Assembly (NCBI GenBank): GCA_937928015.1
Contig: CALFXA010000240.1
Span: 1 to 26,864 of the forward strand
DNA from: an uncultured Anaerolineales bacterium
GTDB taxonomy: Bacteria; Chloroflexota; Anaerolineae; Anaerolineales; Villigracilaceae
DNA length: 26,864 nucleotides
Direction of reading: 5' to 3'
Part shown: piece by piece, positions 1-7,745 of the stretch
Layout of the letters: each line of letters begins with the position of its first letter
How positions within the stretch are numbered: position 1 is the stretch's first letter
Notes under the pieces: model-generated
Seen by the model: only the letters and a program-made list of their open reading frames with translations
The model's database searches: none
What the model was told of the DNA's origin: nothing
Program-made: the position numbers and the translations under genes

Positions 1-6
1 TTTTTT

Positions 7-64
7 AATGATACGGCGCCCACCGAGATCTACACTCTTTCCCTTCACGACGCTCTTCCGATCT
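7..64 (+). other. Illumina universal adapter sequence (assembly artefact)
   Basis: These 58 bases match the Illumina TruSeq/P5 universal adapter, ending in GCTCTTCCGATCT, with two substitutions (A to C at 19 and A to T at 45). They follow a run of six T. The stretch happens to be an open frame that reads into the next gene and yields an adapter peptide (starting MIRRPPRS), so automated annotation would wrongly extend that gene upstream. The genomic sequence begins at about base 65. Confidence 0.97.
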
Positions 65-397
65 CCCGACGCGGTCATCGCCGACTTCTATCGTCTGGCC
101 GACGCGCTGTTCTTCCCCAGCCGCGAAGAGGGCTTCGGAATTCCCATGATCGAGGCGGGCTTCAGCCACATTCCCGTCTTCTGCGCCGATATTCCCGTGC
201 TGCGCGAATTAGGCGGAGAGGATGCCAGTTACTTCTCCCCCGACGCCGACCCGCGCGCCGTGGCGGATCAGGTCCGTCAACGCATGAACGGCGAGGCCAC
301 CTCGCGTTGGGCGCGCCGCGCCCGGCAGGGATATACCTGGGCGCAGATTTATTCTTTGAAGATCGAGCCTTTGCTCAGGAGGCATGATGATGAGTAA
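65..397 (+). CDS. GT4-family glycosyltransferase, C-terminal fragment (cut by contig end)
   Basis: About 110 residues of the C-terminal Rossmann half of a GT-B glycosyltransferase. The GT4 nucleotide-sugar motif E-x7-E is visible in EEGFGIPMIEAG, preceded by ADALFFPSR, which is the usual beta-strand context of group 1 transferases. A short helical tail follows and the frame ends at TAA 395-397. The start and the acceptor-binding N-terminal half lie outside the contig; the upstream open frame is adapter-derived. The stop overlaps the first ATG codons of the next gene, so the two are probably co-transcribed. The sugar donor and acceptor cannot be told from this fragment. The neighbouring glucosyl-3-phosphoglycerate synthase suggests a role in compatible-solute or glycan synthesis, but that is only context. 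Confidence 0.85.
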   Translation, partial: PDAVIADFYRLADALFFPSREEGFGIPMIEAGFSHIPVFCADIPVLRELGGEDASYFSPDADPRAVADQVRQRMNGEATSRWARRARQGYTWAQIYSLKIEPLLRRHDDE

Positions 398-2174
398 GAA
401 AATACATCCTGTAAAGACTGTTTTGGTGCCGATCGATCCGCTGTCGAACGGTGAGAATTTGTTGGCAATCGCCAAGGCGGTAGCCGCGCAGGTGATCCTG
501 GTGGGCGTCGTGCCCATCGAGGATGGACAGCCCGTCAGCGCGGGCGCACAGACGGCGCGACTCGTGCGCAAGCGCCTGCTCGCCCTGGACGACGACACCA
601 CCCGTTACAAATCCACGGTGATCGTGTCGTCCACGCCCTGGCAGGACCTTCAGACCGTCATTGCCAACGAAAAGCCCGACCTGTTTCTTGCCGAGTGGCG
701 GGACGGACAGATCACCTTCGGCGTGTCCAGTGCAGAACTGTTTTCCAACCCGTCCTGTAATGTGGCCATTGTGCGCGGCGCGCACCACACCCGCTTCGAC
801 CGTACCCTGGTGGCGGTGCGCGGCGGTCCGCATGCCGAACTTGCATTGCAAATCGGCATGAACATCCACCCGCGGCAATTGGATTTGCTGCACATCGCCC
901 TGACGGGGGCCGTCACCGACGCACCCTTCAAGGGTATCCAGCACATTTTGCATCAATTGCCCGAGGTCAACCCACGCTCCATCACCACCGACGACGCGGT
1001 CCGCACCTTGTACGAAGAGTCGGGCCAGTACGACGCGGTGATCCTGGGCGCTTCCGCCAGCAAGAGCATGGGAGTATCGCAGTTGGGACCCGTCTCCGAG
1101 AAATTGCTGCGGGAATCCACAGCCACGGTCATCGTGGTGAAGAGTCAGCGGCCGATGAGCGAGACCATGCTGGACGAAAGCGTCGGTTCGAAGGCCATCT
1201 CGATCCTGGTGGACAAGTGGTTCGCCGAAAACACCTTCCATGCCGACGAGTTTTCGAATTTGAAACAACTGATGGATTTGAAGGAAAAACAAGGTACCAC
1301 CATCAGCCTGGCCCTGCCTGCTTTGAATGAAGAGGAGACCGTCGGTAAGGTGATTCGAACCATCAAGAAGGCCTTGATGGACAAGATTCCCTTGCTCGAT
1401 GAGATCGTGCTGATCGACTCTGCCTCGACCGACCGCACGCGGCAGATTGCCGAGAAGTTGGGTGTGCCCGTGTACATCCACCAGGAATTGCTGCCAGAAT
1501 TGGGGTCGCGGCGCGGCAAGGGTGAGGCGCTGTGGAAGAGCCTGTTGGTTTCCAAGGGCGACATCGTCGCTTGGATCGACACGGACATTGTCAACATCCA
1601 CCCGCGCTTTGTGTATGGCATCGTCGGTCCGCTGTTGTTGAACTCGAACATCCAGTTCGTGAAGGGCTTTTATCGGCGGCCGCTCAAGGTGGGAGACAAG
1701 GTCCAGGCGGGGGGCGGTGGGCGCGTCACCGAACTGGCGGCGCGGCCCCTGCTGAATCTGTTCTATCCTGAACTATCGGGCGTGATCCAGCCGCTTTCGG
1801 GCGAATACGCCGGCAGGCGTGGCGCTTTGGAACAGGCCTCCTTCTTTTCGGGCTATGGCGTCGAAACAGGCCTGCTGATCGACATCTTCGACCGCTACGG
1901 TCTGCACTCGATTGCACAGGTCGACCTGCTGGAACGCATCCATCACAATCAGGAATTGGAGGCGCTCAGCAAGATGTCCTTCGCGATCATCCAGACCGTG
2001 CTGCACAAACTCGAAGCCCGCTACGAACGCGCCATCGTGGAGGACGTCAACAAGACCATGAAGCTGATCCGTTATTCCAATGGCGGGTACTTCCTCGATG
2101 TGGAGGAGGTGGCCGAGTTGGAGCGTCCGCCGATGATACGTGTCCCCGCCTATCAGGAGCGATGTAAATCATGA
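390..2174 (+). CDS. gpgS: Glucosyl-3-phosphoglycerate synthase with N-terminal universal stress protein domains
   Basis: Predicted to transfer glucose from an NDP-glucose to 3-phosphoglycerate, the first step of glucosylglycerate synthesis (GT81 family, cytoplasmic). The C-terminal half, from about residue 303, has the GT-A signatures: LALPALNEEETVGKV, LIDSASTDRT, the GKGEALWKS segment, and the metal-binding WIDTD (DxD-like). The first ~255 residues look like a UspA-type tandem: TVLVPIDP at the start, and ILGAS with a spaced glycine loop and ATVIVVKS near residues 219-254. Typical GpgS proteins are about 300-330 aa, so this is a long fusion. ATG codons stand at 384, 387 and 390. The AGGAGG at 377-382 is 7 nt from ATG 390, so 390 is preferred; 384 would also give an open frame. 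The stop overlaps the next start in ATGA. Confidence 0.88.
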   Translation: MSKKIHPVKTVLVPIDPLSNGENLLAIAKAVAAQVILVGVVPIEDGQPVSAGAQTARLVRKRLLALDDDTTRYKSTVIVSSTPWQDLQTVIANEKPDLFLAEWRDGQITFGVSSAELFSNPSCNVAIVRGAHHTRFDRTLVAVRGGPHAELALQIGMNIHPRQLDLLHIALTGAVTDAPFKGIQHILHQLPEVNPRSITTDDAVRTLYEESGQYDAVILGASASKSMGVSQLGPVSEKLLRESTATVIVVKSQRPMSETMLDESVGSKAISILVDKWFAENTFHADEFSNLKQLMDLKEKQGTTISLALPALNEEETVGKVIRTIKKALMDKIPLLDEIVLIDSASTDRTRQIAEKLGVPVYIHQELLPELGSRRGKGEALWKSLLVSKGDIVAWIDTDIVNIHPRFVYGIVGPLLLNSNIQFVKGFYRRPLKVGDKVQAGGGGRVTELAARPLLNLFYPELSGVIQPLSGEYAGRRGALEQASFFSGYGVETGLLIDIFDRYGLHSIAQVDLLERIHHNQELEALSKMSFAIIQTVLHKLEARYERAIVEDVNKTMKLIRYSNGGYFLDVEEVAELERPPMIRVPAYQERCKS

Positions 2175-2734
2175 CGATGCTTTGCCTGATTCGCCACGGA
2201 CAAACCGACTGGAACCTGGAAGGCCGCTACCAGGGACAGACCGACGTTTCCTTAAATCACAAGGGCCTCGCCCAGGCGGAGAGCACGGCTCAAAGATTGC
2301 AAGGGAAGACCTTCGCTGCGCTCTATTCCAGCGACCTGAAGCGGGCGCTGCAAACGGCGGAAGCTGTCGGGGCGGCCCTTCATCTTCCCCTCCAGCCCGA
2401 GCCGCGTCTGCGCGAGATCAACCAGGGGCAATGGGAGGGCCAGCTTGTGGACGTGATCAAAGCCCGCTACGTCGATCTCTGGCAACAGCGTTCCACCGAC
2501 CCTGCCAGCGTCCGCCCGCCCGGTGGAGAGACGGTGAGGGAGGTGGCGGAGCGCGTCCACGCGGCGCTGGACGATATTGCCCGCCGTCATCCCAACGGGT
2601 TCGTAGTGATCGTCTCACATGGACTGGCGCTTGCCACCGCCATCTGCGCCGCGCGCGGCGTGGACGCAGGTCATGCCTACGAATTCATCCCCGATAACGC
2701 CAGACCCGTCTGGGCGGAGTGGCAGGCTGGGTAA
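2171..2734 (+). CDS. Histidine phosphatase family protein, candidate glucosyl-3-phosphoglycerate phosphatase
   Basis: Histidine phosphatase (phosphoglycerate mutase-like) superfamily, 187 aa. The phospho-acceptor motif LIRHGQTDWN is at residues 5-14, the REINQGQWEG acid-bearing segment is central, and the second catalytic histidine lies in VSHGLALAT near the C-terminus. The start overlaps the gpgS stop by 4 nt (ATGA), implying translational coupling. In mycobacteria the GpgP enzyme that dephosphorylates glucosyl-3-phosphoglycerate belongs to this superfamily. The coupling to gpgS therefore makes a GpgP-like role the best guess, although a broad-specificity phosphatase or alpha-ribazole phosphatase cannot be excluded from sequence alone. 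The length is normal for the family. Confidence 0.85.
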   Translation: MTMLCLIRHGQTDWNLEGRYQGQTDVSLNHKGLAQAESTAQRLQGKTFAALYSSDLKRALQTAEAVGAALHLPLQPEPRLREINQGQWEGQLVDVIKARYVDLWQQRSTDPASVRPPGGETVREVAERVHAALDDIARRHPNGFVVIVSHGLALATAICAARGVDAGHAYEFIPDNARPVWAEWQAG

Positions 2735-2752
2735 GGAAATCCGCGTGTAGCA

Positions 2753-2786
2753 AACCGCCCTGTCAGGTTATACTGGTAGGGCGGTT
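2753..2786 (+). promoter_or_regulatory. Inverted repeat / hairpin upstream of the baiN-like gene
   Basis: AACCGCCCT (2753-2761) and AGGGCGGTT (2778-2786) are perfect 9-bp arms, with an inner CAG/CTG pairing around a six-base loop. It lies 18 bp after the phosphatase stop and 6 bp before the next ATG. There is no clean U-tract, so it may be a weak terminator of the upstream operon or a structure at the start of the next mRNA. The loop contains TATACT (2769-2774), a possible -10 element. Confidence 0.5.
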
Positions 2787-2792
2787 CATTAT

Positions 2793-4037
2793 ATGAGCAA
2801 CTCTTCTTCGTTGACCTGGGACGTGATCGTAGCGGGCGGCGGGCCCGCGGGATTCTTTGCCGCCATCCGTTGCGCGGAGTTGAATCCGCGCCTGAAAGTG
2901 CTGATTCTCGAAAAGGCGCAGCACCCGTTGGGCAAGGTGCTCATCTCGGGCGGCGGGCGCTGTAACGTGACGCACGCCTGCTTCGAGCCCGCGCAACTTG
3001 TCACCTATTATCCGCGCGGAGGCATGGCTCTGCGCGGCGCATTCACGCGCTTCCAGCCTGCGGACACGGTCAAGTGGTTTGCCGCTCACGACGTGACGCT
3101 CAAGACTGAAGCGGACGGGCGCATGTTCCCCGTCACCGATTCGTCTGAGACGATTGCGGATTGTTTGCGCGAGAGCGCACGGGAAGCAGGCGTCAAAGTC
3201 TGGACGGGCACGAGTCTGCTGGATGTGAAGAAACTGCGCGTGGGTGGCTTCTGGTTGGAGGTCCGTAGAGACAAAGAGACGCTGACCCTGCAAGCCGAAA
3301 AGGTGTTGTTGGCCACGGGCAGCGACTCGAAGACACGCGAGGTCGTCCAATCGTTGGGACATTCCATCGAGGAACCGGTGCCGTCGCTGTTCACGTTCAA
3401 TGTCAAGGATTCGCGCATCGATGGGCTGGCAGGCGCGTCGGTGGAAAATGTGACCGTCAAGATGGACGCCCTGACCCAGCAAGGTCCGTTGCTCATCACG
3501 CACTGGGGTCTGAGCGGACCCGCCGTGCTGCGCCTTTCGGCGTGGGGCGCGCGTGAACTGCACGCGCAGAAATATCACACGTCCATCACGGTCAACTGGC
3601 TGGGTGAGATGACCTTCGACAAGGCACTGGAAATCTTGCAGCGCAATAAAGATTGGAAGGACAACGCGCGCAAGAAGATCTCCACGCACCCCGCTTTTTC
3701 GCAGATCCCCGTCCGTTTGTGGAAGCAACTGGTTCAATTTCTCGGCGAGAAGAACTGGGCCGATATTTCCAAGGCTGAGTTGCGCAAGCTGGTGTCTGAA
3801 CTAACCGCGGGTGAGTTCAGCGTCACAGGCAAGGGACAATTCAAGGAAGAGTTTGTCACCTGTGGCGGTGTACGTCTCGACGAAGTGGATTTCAAGTCCA
3901 TGCAAAGCCGCCTCGTGCCCAACCTGTTCTTTGCGGGCGAGGTGCTCGACATCGACGGCATCACGGGGGGATTCAACTTCCAGTCTGCGTGGACGACGGG
4001 CTGGCTGGCGGGCAGCGCGCTGGCTGTTTCGCCTTGA
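2793..4037 (+). CDS. BaiN/HI0933-family FAD-dependent oxidoreductase
   Basis: A 414-residue flavoprotein of the HI0933/BaiN/YhiN family. The N-terminal dinucleotide-binding motif is DVIVAGGGPAGFFAA (residues 9-23), followed by the family signature KVLISGGGRCNVT near residue 50. The C-terminal FAD-contacting signature is LFFAGEVLDIDGITGGFN followed by a Gly/Trp-rich helix. The family includes aminoacetone oxidases and the bile-acid dehydratase-linked BaiN, and most members have no assigned substrate, so no pathway is claimed. The chosen ATG follows the hairpin at 2753-2786 with no clear Shine-Dalgarno, so initiation may be leaderless-like or the start slightly different. The gene ends 22 bp before a strong terminator shared with the converging gene. 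Confidence 0.88.
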   Translation: MSNSSSLTWDVIVAGGGPAGFFAAIRCAELNPRLKVLILEKAQHPLGKVLISGGGRCNVTHACFEPAQLVTYYPRGGMALRGAFTRFQPADTVKWFAAHDVTLKTEADGRMFPVTDSSETIADCLRESAREAGVKVWTGTSLLDVKKLRVGGFWLEVRRDKETLTLQAEKVLLATGSDSKTREVVQSLGHSIEEPVPSLFTFNVKDSRIDGLAGASVENVTVKMDALTQQGPLLITHWGLSGPAVLRLSAWGARELHAQKYHTSITVNWLGEMTFDKALEILQRNKDWKDNARKKISTHPAFSQIPVRLWKQLVQFLGEKNWADISKAELRKLVSELTAGEFSVTGKGQFKEEFVTCGGVRLDEVDFKSMQSRLVPNLFFAGEVLDIDGITGGFNFQSAWTTGWLAGSALAVSP

Positions 4038-4059
4038 GCATTGTATCTATTCGAGCCTG

Positions 4060-4100
4060 AAAAAGACATCCCGCCGAGAATTTCGGCGGGATGTCTTTTT
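4060..4100. terminator. Bidirectional rho-independent terminator
   Basis: A perfect 18-bp stem: AAAAAGACATCCCGCCGA at 4060-4077 and its complement at 4083-4100, with a 5-nt loop. Runs of five A and five T flank the GC-rich core, so it can terminate both converging transcripts. The stop codon of the minus-strand gene (4099-4101) overlaps the outer end of the stem. Confidence 0.93.
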
Positions 4101-5331
4101 ATACGCTCTTCAAGTATTCGCGGATCAACAGCGCCGCAGTCGCGCCCTCGCCTGCCGCCGCGGCCACCTGCTTGGTGCTGCCCTGACGCACGTCCCCGGC
4201 TGCGAAGATGCCTGGGACGCTGCTCTCCAGGAACATGGGTTCGCGTCCCCCGAAGGCGGGAATCTGCCTGCCGTCGTGGATCAGGTCATGGCCTGTTACC
4301 ACGAAGCCCCATGGATTTTTCTCCACGTTTGTTGCGTTGAGGGCGCTCGTGTTGGGCGTCAGGCCGATGAAGATGAACACGCCCGACGGGTGGATGGTCT
4401 CCTCCGTATCCGTTCCGCCGTCCTTGATGGTCACGGCCTTCAGTTTGCCGCCCGCGCCGCTGAAACTCTGCACCTCGGTGTTGAAGCGGACCTCGATTTG
4501 CGGATGCTCGAACACCTTGTCCTGGATGATCTGGCTGGCGGTCAACTTGTCGCCGCGCACCAGCAGGGTCACCTTCTCGACGAATTTCACCAGGAACAGG
4601 CTCTCCTCCGCCGCGCTATTTCCGCCGCCGACCACTGCCACGGATTGGCCTTTGTAGAACGGACCGTCGCAGGTGGCGCAGAAATGGATTCCCGCGCCGA
4701 TGAAATCATCCTCGCCTGGCGCGCCCAGACGTTTGTAGCGGCTGCCCGTGGCAATCAACATCGCCCGCGCCGAATATTCGCTGCCGTCGGCGGTTTGCAC
4801 GGAATGGTAATTGTCATGCGTGCGGATGTGGGTCACGTCCTGCGCTTGCAGCATTTCCACGCCAAAGCGCTCCGCCTGCCTGCGGAGTTGAGAGGCGAAC
4901 TCCGACCCCAGCACGCCGTCTGCAAAGCCGGGGAAGTTATCCAGCCGCTCGGTGGCCGCCGCCTGTCCGCCCCAGGCCGCTCGCTCAATCACCAGGGTGT
5001 CGATGCCTTCGCGGGCGGTATACAGTGCAGCAGTCAGACCCGCGGGTCCGCCGCCGATCACGATCAAGTCATAGTGGCTGCGGGAGGCGCTGGTCTTCAG
5101 GCCCAGTTTTGCCGCCAGCTCCGCGTTGGACGGCTCGACCAGGATCGAACCGTCTGCGAATTCGATGGTTGGGATGATGCGTTTGCCTTCATTCCTTTGC
5201 AGGACGTAGGCCTCGCCCGCCTTATCCTGCTCAATGTCCACCCAGCGGTAGGGGATTTGATGTTCGCCCAAAAACTGTTTGCTGCGCCTGCAATCGGGAC
5301 ACCAATACGCGCCATAAATCGTAATGTCCAT
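4099..5331 (-). CDS. Glutaredoxin-thioredoxin reductase fusion (FAD-dependent disulfide oxidoreductase)
   Basis: A 410-residue fusion. Residues 1-80 are a glutaredoxin/NrdH-like domain with the active site YWCPDC (Cys11, Cys14) and a cis-Pro segment RIIPTI. Residues 87-410 are a thioredoxin-reductase-type flavoprotein: FAD motif LIVIGGGPAG, redox-active CATC (Cys218, Cys221), NAD(P) motif VVGGGNSAAEE, and C-terminal GIFAAGDVR. Predicted to pass electrons from NAD(P)H via FAD to a thiol/disulfide carried on the same chain. Thioredoxin reductases are normally about 310-320 aa, so the glutaredoxin is an extra module. A GAGGAG lies 6 nt before the ATG. It is 70 bp downstream of the hydrogenase maturation protease, in the same orientation with no terminator seen between them, so it may be the last gene of the Hdr-Mvh operon. 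Confidence 0.9.
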   Translation of the reverse strand: MDITIYGAYWCPDCRRSKQFLGEHQIPYRWVDIEQDKAGEAYVLQRNEGKRIIPTIEFADGSILVEPSNAELAAKLGLKTSASRSHYDLIVIGGGPAGLTAALYTAREGIDTLVIERAAWGGQAAATERLDNFPGFADGVLGSEFASQLRRQAERFGVEMLQAQDVTHIRTHDNYHSVQTADGSEYSARAMLIATGSRYKRLGAPGEDDFIGAGIHFCATCDGPFYKGQSVAVVGGGNSAAEESLFLVKFVEKVTLLVRGDKLTASQIIQDKVFEHPQIEVRFNTEVQSFSGAGGKLKAVTIKDGGTDTEETIHPSGVFIFIGLTPNTSALNATNVEKNPWGFVVTGHDLIHDGRQIPAFGGREPMFLESSVPGIFAAGDVRQGSTKQVAAAAGEGATAALLIREYLKSV

Positions 5332-5401
5332 TTGTTGCTCCTCTGGGTTTTGAAGCGCAGGCTGGGCAGGTTCTTACGCCTTGCGGATAGTTCCCCTCAT
5401 T

Positions 5402-5860
5402 TCAAAGCAGATCGAGCACCGCCTGCATTGCCGTAGGGACGGCGGCCTCCACCTCAGGCGAAAGCTCCTCGGAGAAGTCGTGCACGGTCCGGGCCTCGAT
5501 GGCGACCACCATGACCTCGTCAGGCAGGGTGAGTCCCATGCGGCGGCCTGTTTCGAGGGCGGTCAGCAGCGACGTGTCGTGCGCGGAAGCGGAGTGACTC
5601 TCGGCGGCGTTGGGCAGCTCATTCAACGGGAACAGGCTCACGGTCCCCACTGGACTTTGGCCTGTTTCCATTGAATCGACCAGGATCGCGCGCTGATAGC
5701 CTTCCAGCCGTTCCATCAGCGCGAGTCCGCCGAGGGAGGCGGTTTCCACAACTGTGGACGGTGGACGATGGACGGTGGGGGTGAGCGCCTCGACAACTCT
5801 CCAGCCGACGCCGTCGTCGCTGAGGATGGGGTTGCCGAGGCCGATGATGATGGTTCGCAT
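5402..5860 (-). CDS. [NiFe] hydrogenase maturation protease
   Basis: HycI/HoxW/FrcD-type endopeptidase of 152 aa (normal size) that removes the C-terminal tail of the large subunit after Ni insertion. Family features seen are GLGNPILSDDGVG at residues 7-19 (nickel-sensing Asp16 position), Asp62 in ILVDSME, and His94 in SAHDTS. It lies directly downstream of the mvhA-like gene, its presumed substrate. Residues about 30-38 (VHRPPSTV) are encoded by a GTGGAC-type short tandem repeat and are probably a recent insertion in a variable loop after the first helix. No good Shine-Dalgarno is visible before the ATG, and a hairpin lies just upstream, so translation may be coupled to or limited by that structure. 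Confidence 0.9.
   Translation of the reverse strand: MRTIIIGLGNPILSDDGVGWRVVEALTPTVHRPPSTVVETASLGGLALMERLEGYQRAILVDSMETGQSPVGTVSLFPLNELPNAAESHSASAHDTSLLTALETGRRMGLTLPDEVMVVAIEARTVHDFSEELSPEVEAAVPTAMQAVLDLL
5753..5780 (+). repeat. Short tandem repeat (GTGGACGG/GATGGACGG type) inside the protease gene
   Basis: Degenerate units of TGGACGG / TGGACGA are repeated here and resemble the stretch at 8754-8777 in the mvhD-like gene. In the protease it is translated as VHRPPSTV, in frame. The match between two unrelated genes suggests a spreading genomic repeat rather than shared ancestry of the proteins. Confidence 0.7.
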
Positions 5861-5881
5861 GTTGTTTGTTCGCAGGTTTGG

Positions 5882-5917
5882 CAGATTGCAAGTTGAATGT
5901 CAACAACCTGCAATCTG
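5882..5917 (-). promoter_or_regulatory. Intra-operon hairpin between mvhA-like gene and maturation protease
   Basis: CAGATTGCA (5882-5890) and TGCAATCTG (5909-5917) are perfect 9-bp arms, with an extra GTTG/CAAC pairing inside. The structure begins directly next to the stop codon of the hydrogenase large subunit. There is no U-tract, so an mRNA processing or 3'-end stabilising element that lowers protease output relative to the subunit is more likely than a terminator. Confidence 0.55.
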
Positions 5918-7381
5918 TCACCGTTTCAACACATCCACGATCTCGCCCTTGGCATCGTGAATGGTCACTTGCAACGGCATCTGTCCGGGCAGGGAGTGGG
6001 TGGCGCAGCCGAAGCACGGGTCGTAGGCGCGGAAGGCCATCTCGACCATGTTGAGCATCGGCTCGGTGACCATGCTTCCCTTTTTGATCAGGCTGCGAGC
6101 GGCCTTGTTGATCGACATGCTGATGGGCGCGTAGTTGTTGGTGGTGCCGACAATCAGGTTGACCTTGGTGAGCAGGCCGCGCTCGTCGGTGACGTAGTGG
6201 TGGGTGAGCGTCCCGCGCGGGGCCTCGACGATGCCGACGCCTTCGGTGGGCGTCTCGGTCGGGATGGTGTGGACGTGCGGCGAAGTGATCTCGGGGTCGC
6301 GCACCAGTTCCAGCCAGCGCTCGGCGGCGTAGAGCAGTTCGACCAGCCGCGCCCAGTGGATGGCCAGCCGCTGATGGACGGGTTTTCCGCCCAGCGTGCC
6401 GAAGAAGCGTTCGTACTCTTCCTGCGCGAGTGGGGTGGCCATGCCGTCGGCGGCATTCAGGCGCGAGAGTGGGGTGGCCATGTAAACGCCCGAGTCCATG
6501 CCGTCGACGAAGCCCTTCCAGCCGACCTTCTTGAGGTACGGGAACTTCAGGTACGTCCACGGCTCGACGTGTTCAGCGATGTGTTCGGCATAATCCTGGG
6601 GCGCATACTTGACGAACTCCTTGCCCTCGGGATCGACCACGCGTACCTTGCCGTCGTAGAAGTTGATCTTGTTGTTCTCGTCCACCAGGCCCATATAGTA
6701 GGTCTTGTGGTTGTACACGTCACCCAGGATCAGGTCGACGTACTGCTTGTTGCCCAGCACAATGTCGGTGAAGAGCTTGAGCGAGAACTGCGCGAACTCG
6801 ACAGCGTACTTGCCCATCTCCTCGATATGGTCGCGTTGCTCGGCGGTGATGCCCTTGGTCAGGCCGCCAGGGATGGAGGTGCAGGGGTGCACCTTGCGTC
6901 CGCCGATGATCTCGACCGTGTCGTGGCCGAACTTGCGCATCTGGATGACCTTGCCGCCGATCTCCAGCCCGACCTTGTGAATCACGCCCAGAATGTTCCT
7001 CTCGGCGACGGGTGCGTCGGGTCCCATGACGAAATCGGGGCCGCCCAGCGCGTAGAAGTGGGTGGTATGGTCGGTGCAGTAGAAAGCCATGTAGAGCAGT
7101 TCGCGCAGTAGTTTGGCCGTGCGCGGCGGGTCGACGTGGTAGACCATGTCGGCGGCTTTGGCGGCAGCCATGTGGTGCGCCTCGGGGCACACGCCGCAGA
7201 TGCGGTTGGTCAACAGCGGCATCTCCTCCACGGGGCGGCCGACGCAAAAGCGTTCGAATCCACGCAGCTCGGGGATCTGGAAGTAGGTGTTGGACACGTC
7301 CCCTTCGTCGTTGAGGAATATCTCGATCTTGCCGTGGCCTTCCAGACGGGTGATGGGGTCGATGGTGATTCGTTGAGCCAT
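5918..7381 (-). CDS. mvhA: [NiFe] hydrogenase large subunit, group 3c (MvhA-like)
   Basis: A 487-residue catalytic subunit carrying the Ni-Fe(CN)2CO site. The N-terminal ligand motif is RICGVCPEAH (Cys62, Cys65) and the C-terminal one is DPCFGCATH (Cys456, Cys459, His462). A 25-residue tail after His462 is the expected target of the adjacent maturation protease. RLEGHGKIEI at the N-terminus is typical of the family. Lack of a twin-arginine partner and the neighbouring MvhD/Hdr genes place it among cytoplasmic, F420-non-reducing (Mvh) enzymes. It would oxidise H2 and pass electrons through the small subunit and MvhD to HdrA. AAGGAG lies 6 nt upstream of the ATG. The gene symbol is by analogy with methanogens. 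Confidence 0.94.
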   Translation of the reverse strand: MAQRITIDPITRLEGHGKIEIFLNDEGDVSNTYFQIPELRGFERFCVGRPVEEMPLLTNRICGVCPEAHHMAAAKAADMVYHVDPPRTAKLLRELLYMAFYCTDHTTHFYALGGPDFVMGPDAPVAERNILGVIHKVGLEIGGKVIQMRKFGHDTVEIIGGRKVHPCTSIPGGLTKGITAEQRDHIEEMGKYAVEFAQFSLKLFTDIVLGNKQYVDLILGDVYNHKTYYMGLVDENNKINFYDGKVRVVDPEGKEFVKYAPQDYAEHIAEHVEPWTYLKFPYLKKVGWKGFVDGMDSGVYMATPLSRLNAADGMATPLAQEEYERFFGTLGGKPVHQRLAIHWARLVELLYAAERWLELVRDPEITSPHVHTIPTETPTEGVGIVEAPRGTLTHHYVTDERGLLTKVNLIVGTTNNYAPISMSINKAARSLIKKGSMVTEPMLNMVEMAFRAYDPCFGCATHSLPGQMPLQVTIHDAKGEIVDVLKR

Positions 7382-7435
7382 GCTTAACTCCTTGGGAAGG
7401 GCGGGGCGGGTTCTTGCCAGCCGTTGCCCTTTAGG

Positions 7436-7675
7436 TCAGGTTGGATTACTGTCGTGAAGAGTTTTGACAAAGTGTGCCCGCGCCTCGATCTCTTCCAGTT
7501 TAAGAGAGGCATGCTTGGATGCTTCCACCATTAACTGTTTGGCGATCTCCGCAGGCAGATCTTTCAGCTTTTCGATGGAGTATCCCTGTTCGCGCAGATA
7601 CTCTTCGATCAAAGCCTTCTGAAGCTGGATGTTCGGGTCTGAAGCGAGATTCCCGTCGGACTGTTGAACGTTCAT
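7436..7675 (-). CDS. Small protein of unknown function between hydrogenase small and large subunit genes
   Basis: 79 residues, acidic and mostly predicted helical, with no cysteines, signal peptide or membrane segment. The central part reads YLREQGYSIEKLKDLPAEIA and is followed by a heptad-like helix up to the C-terminus. The frame opens at a TTG (7681), but GGAGG at 7682-7686 is 6 nt from the ATG at 7673-7675, so the ATG is the better start. I do not recognise the family. Its position inside the mvhG-mvhA gap, in the same orientation and with its own good ribosome binding site, suggests an accessory, assembly or regulatory role for the hydrogenase. This is an inference from context only. Confidence 0.75.
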   Translation of the reverse strand: MNVQQSDGNLASDPNIQLQKALIEEYLREQGYSIEKLKDLPAEIAKQLMVEASKHASLKLEEIEARAHFVKTLHDSNPT

Positions 7676-7745
7676 GGTCAACCTCCAATTTCAATGCTCA
7701 CTCTCCGCGTTACAAAAGCACTCTTCACGGGACACGAATCGCGTC

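Noticed and set aside
3811..5436. Very long plus-strand frame
   Set aside because: It runs opposite the Grx-TrxR gene and through a strong terminator, and its residue composition (Ala, Arg, His rich) is typical of antisense GC-rich DNA.
5897..7111. Long plus-strand open frame
   Set aside because: It lies entirely opposite the MvhA gene, whose motifs (RICGVCPEAH, DPCFGCATH) prove the minus strand is coding; the high G+C content explains the open antisense frame.
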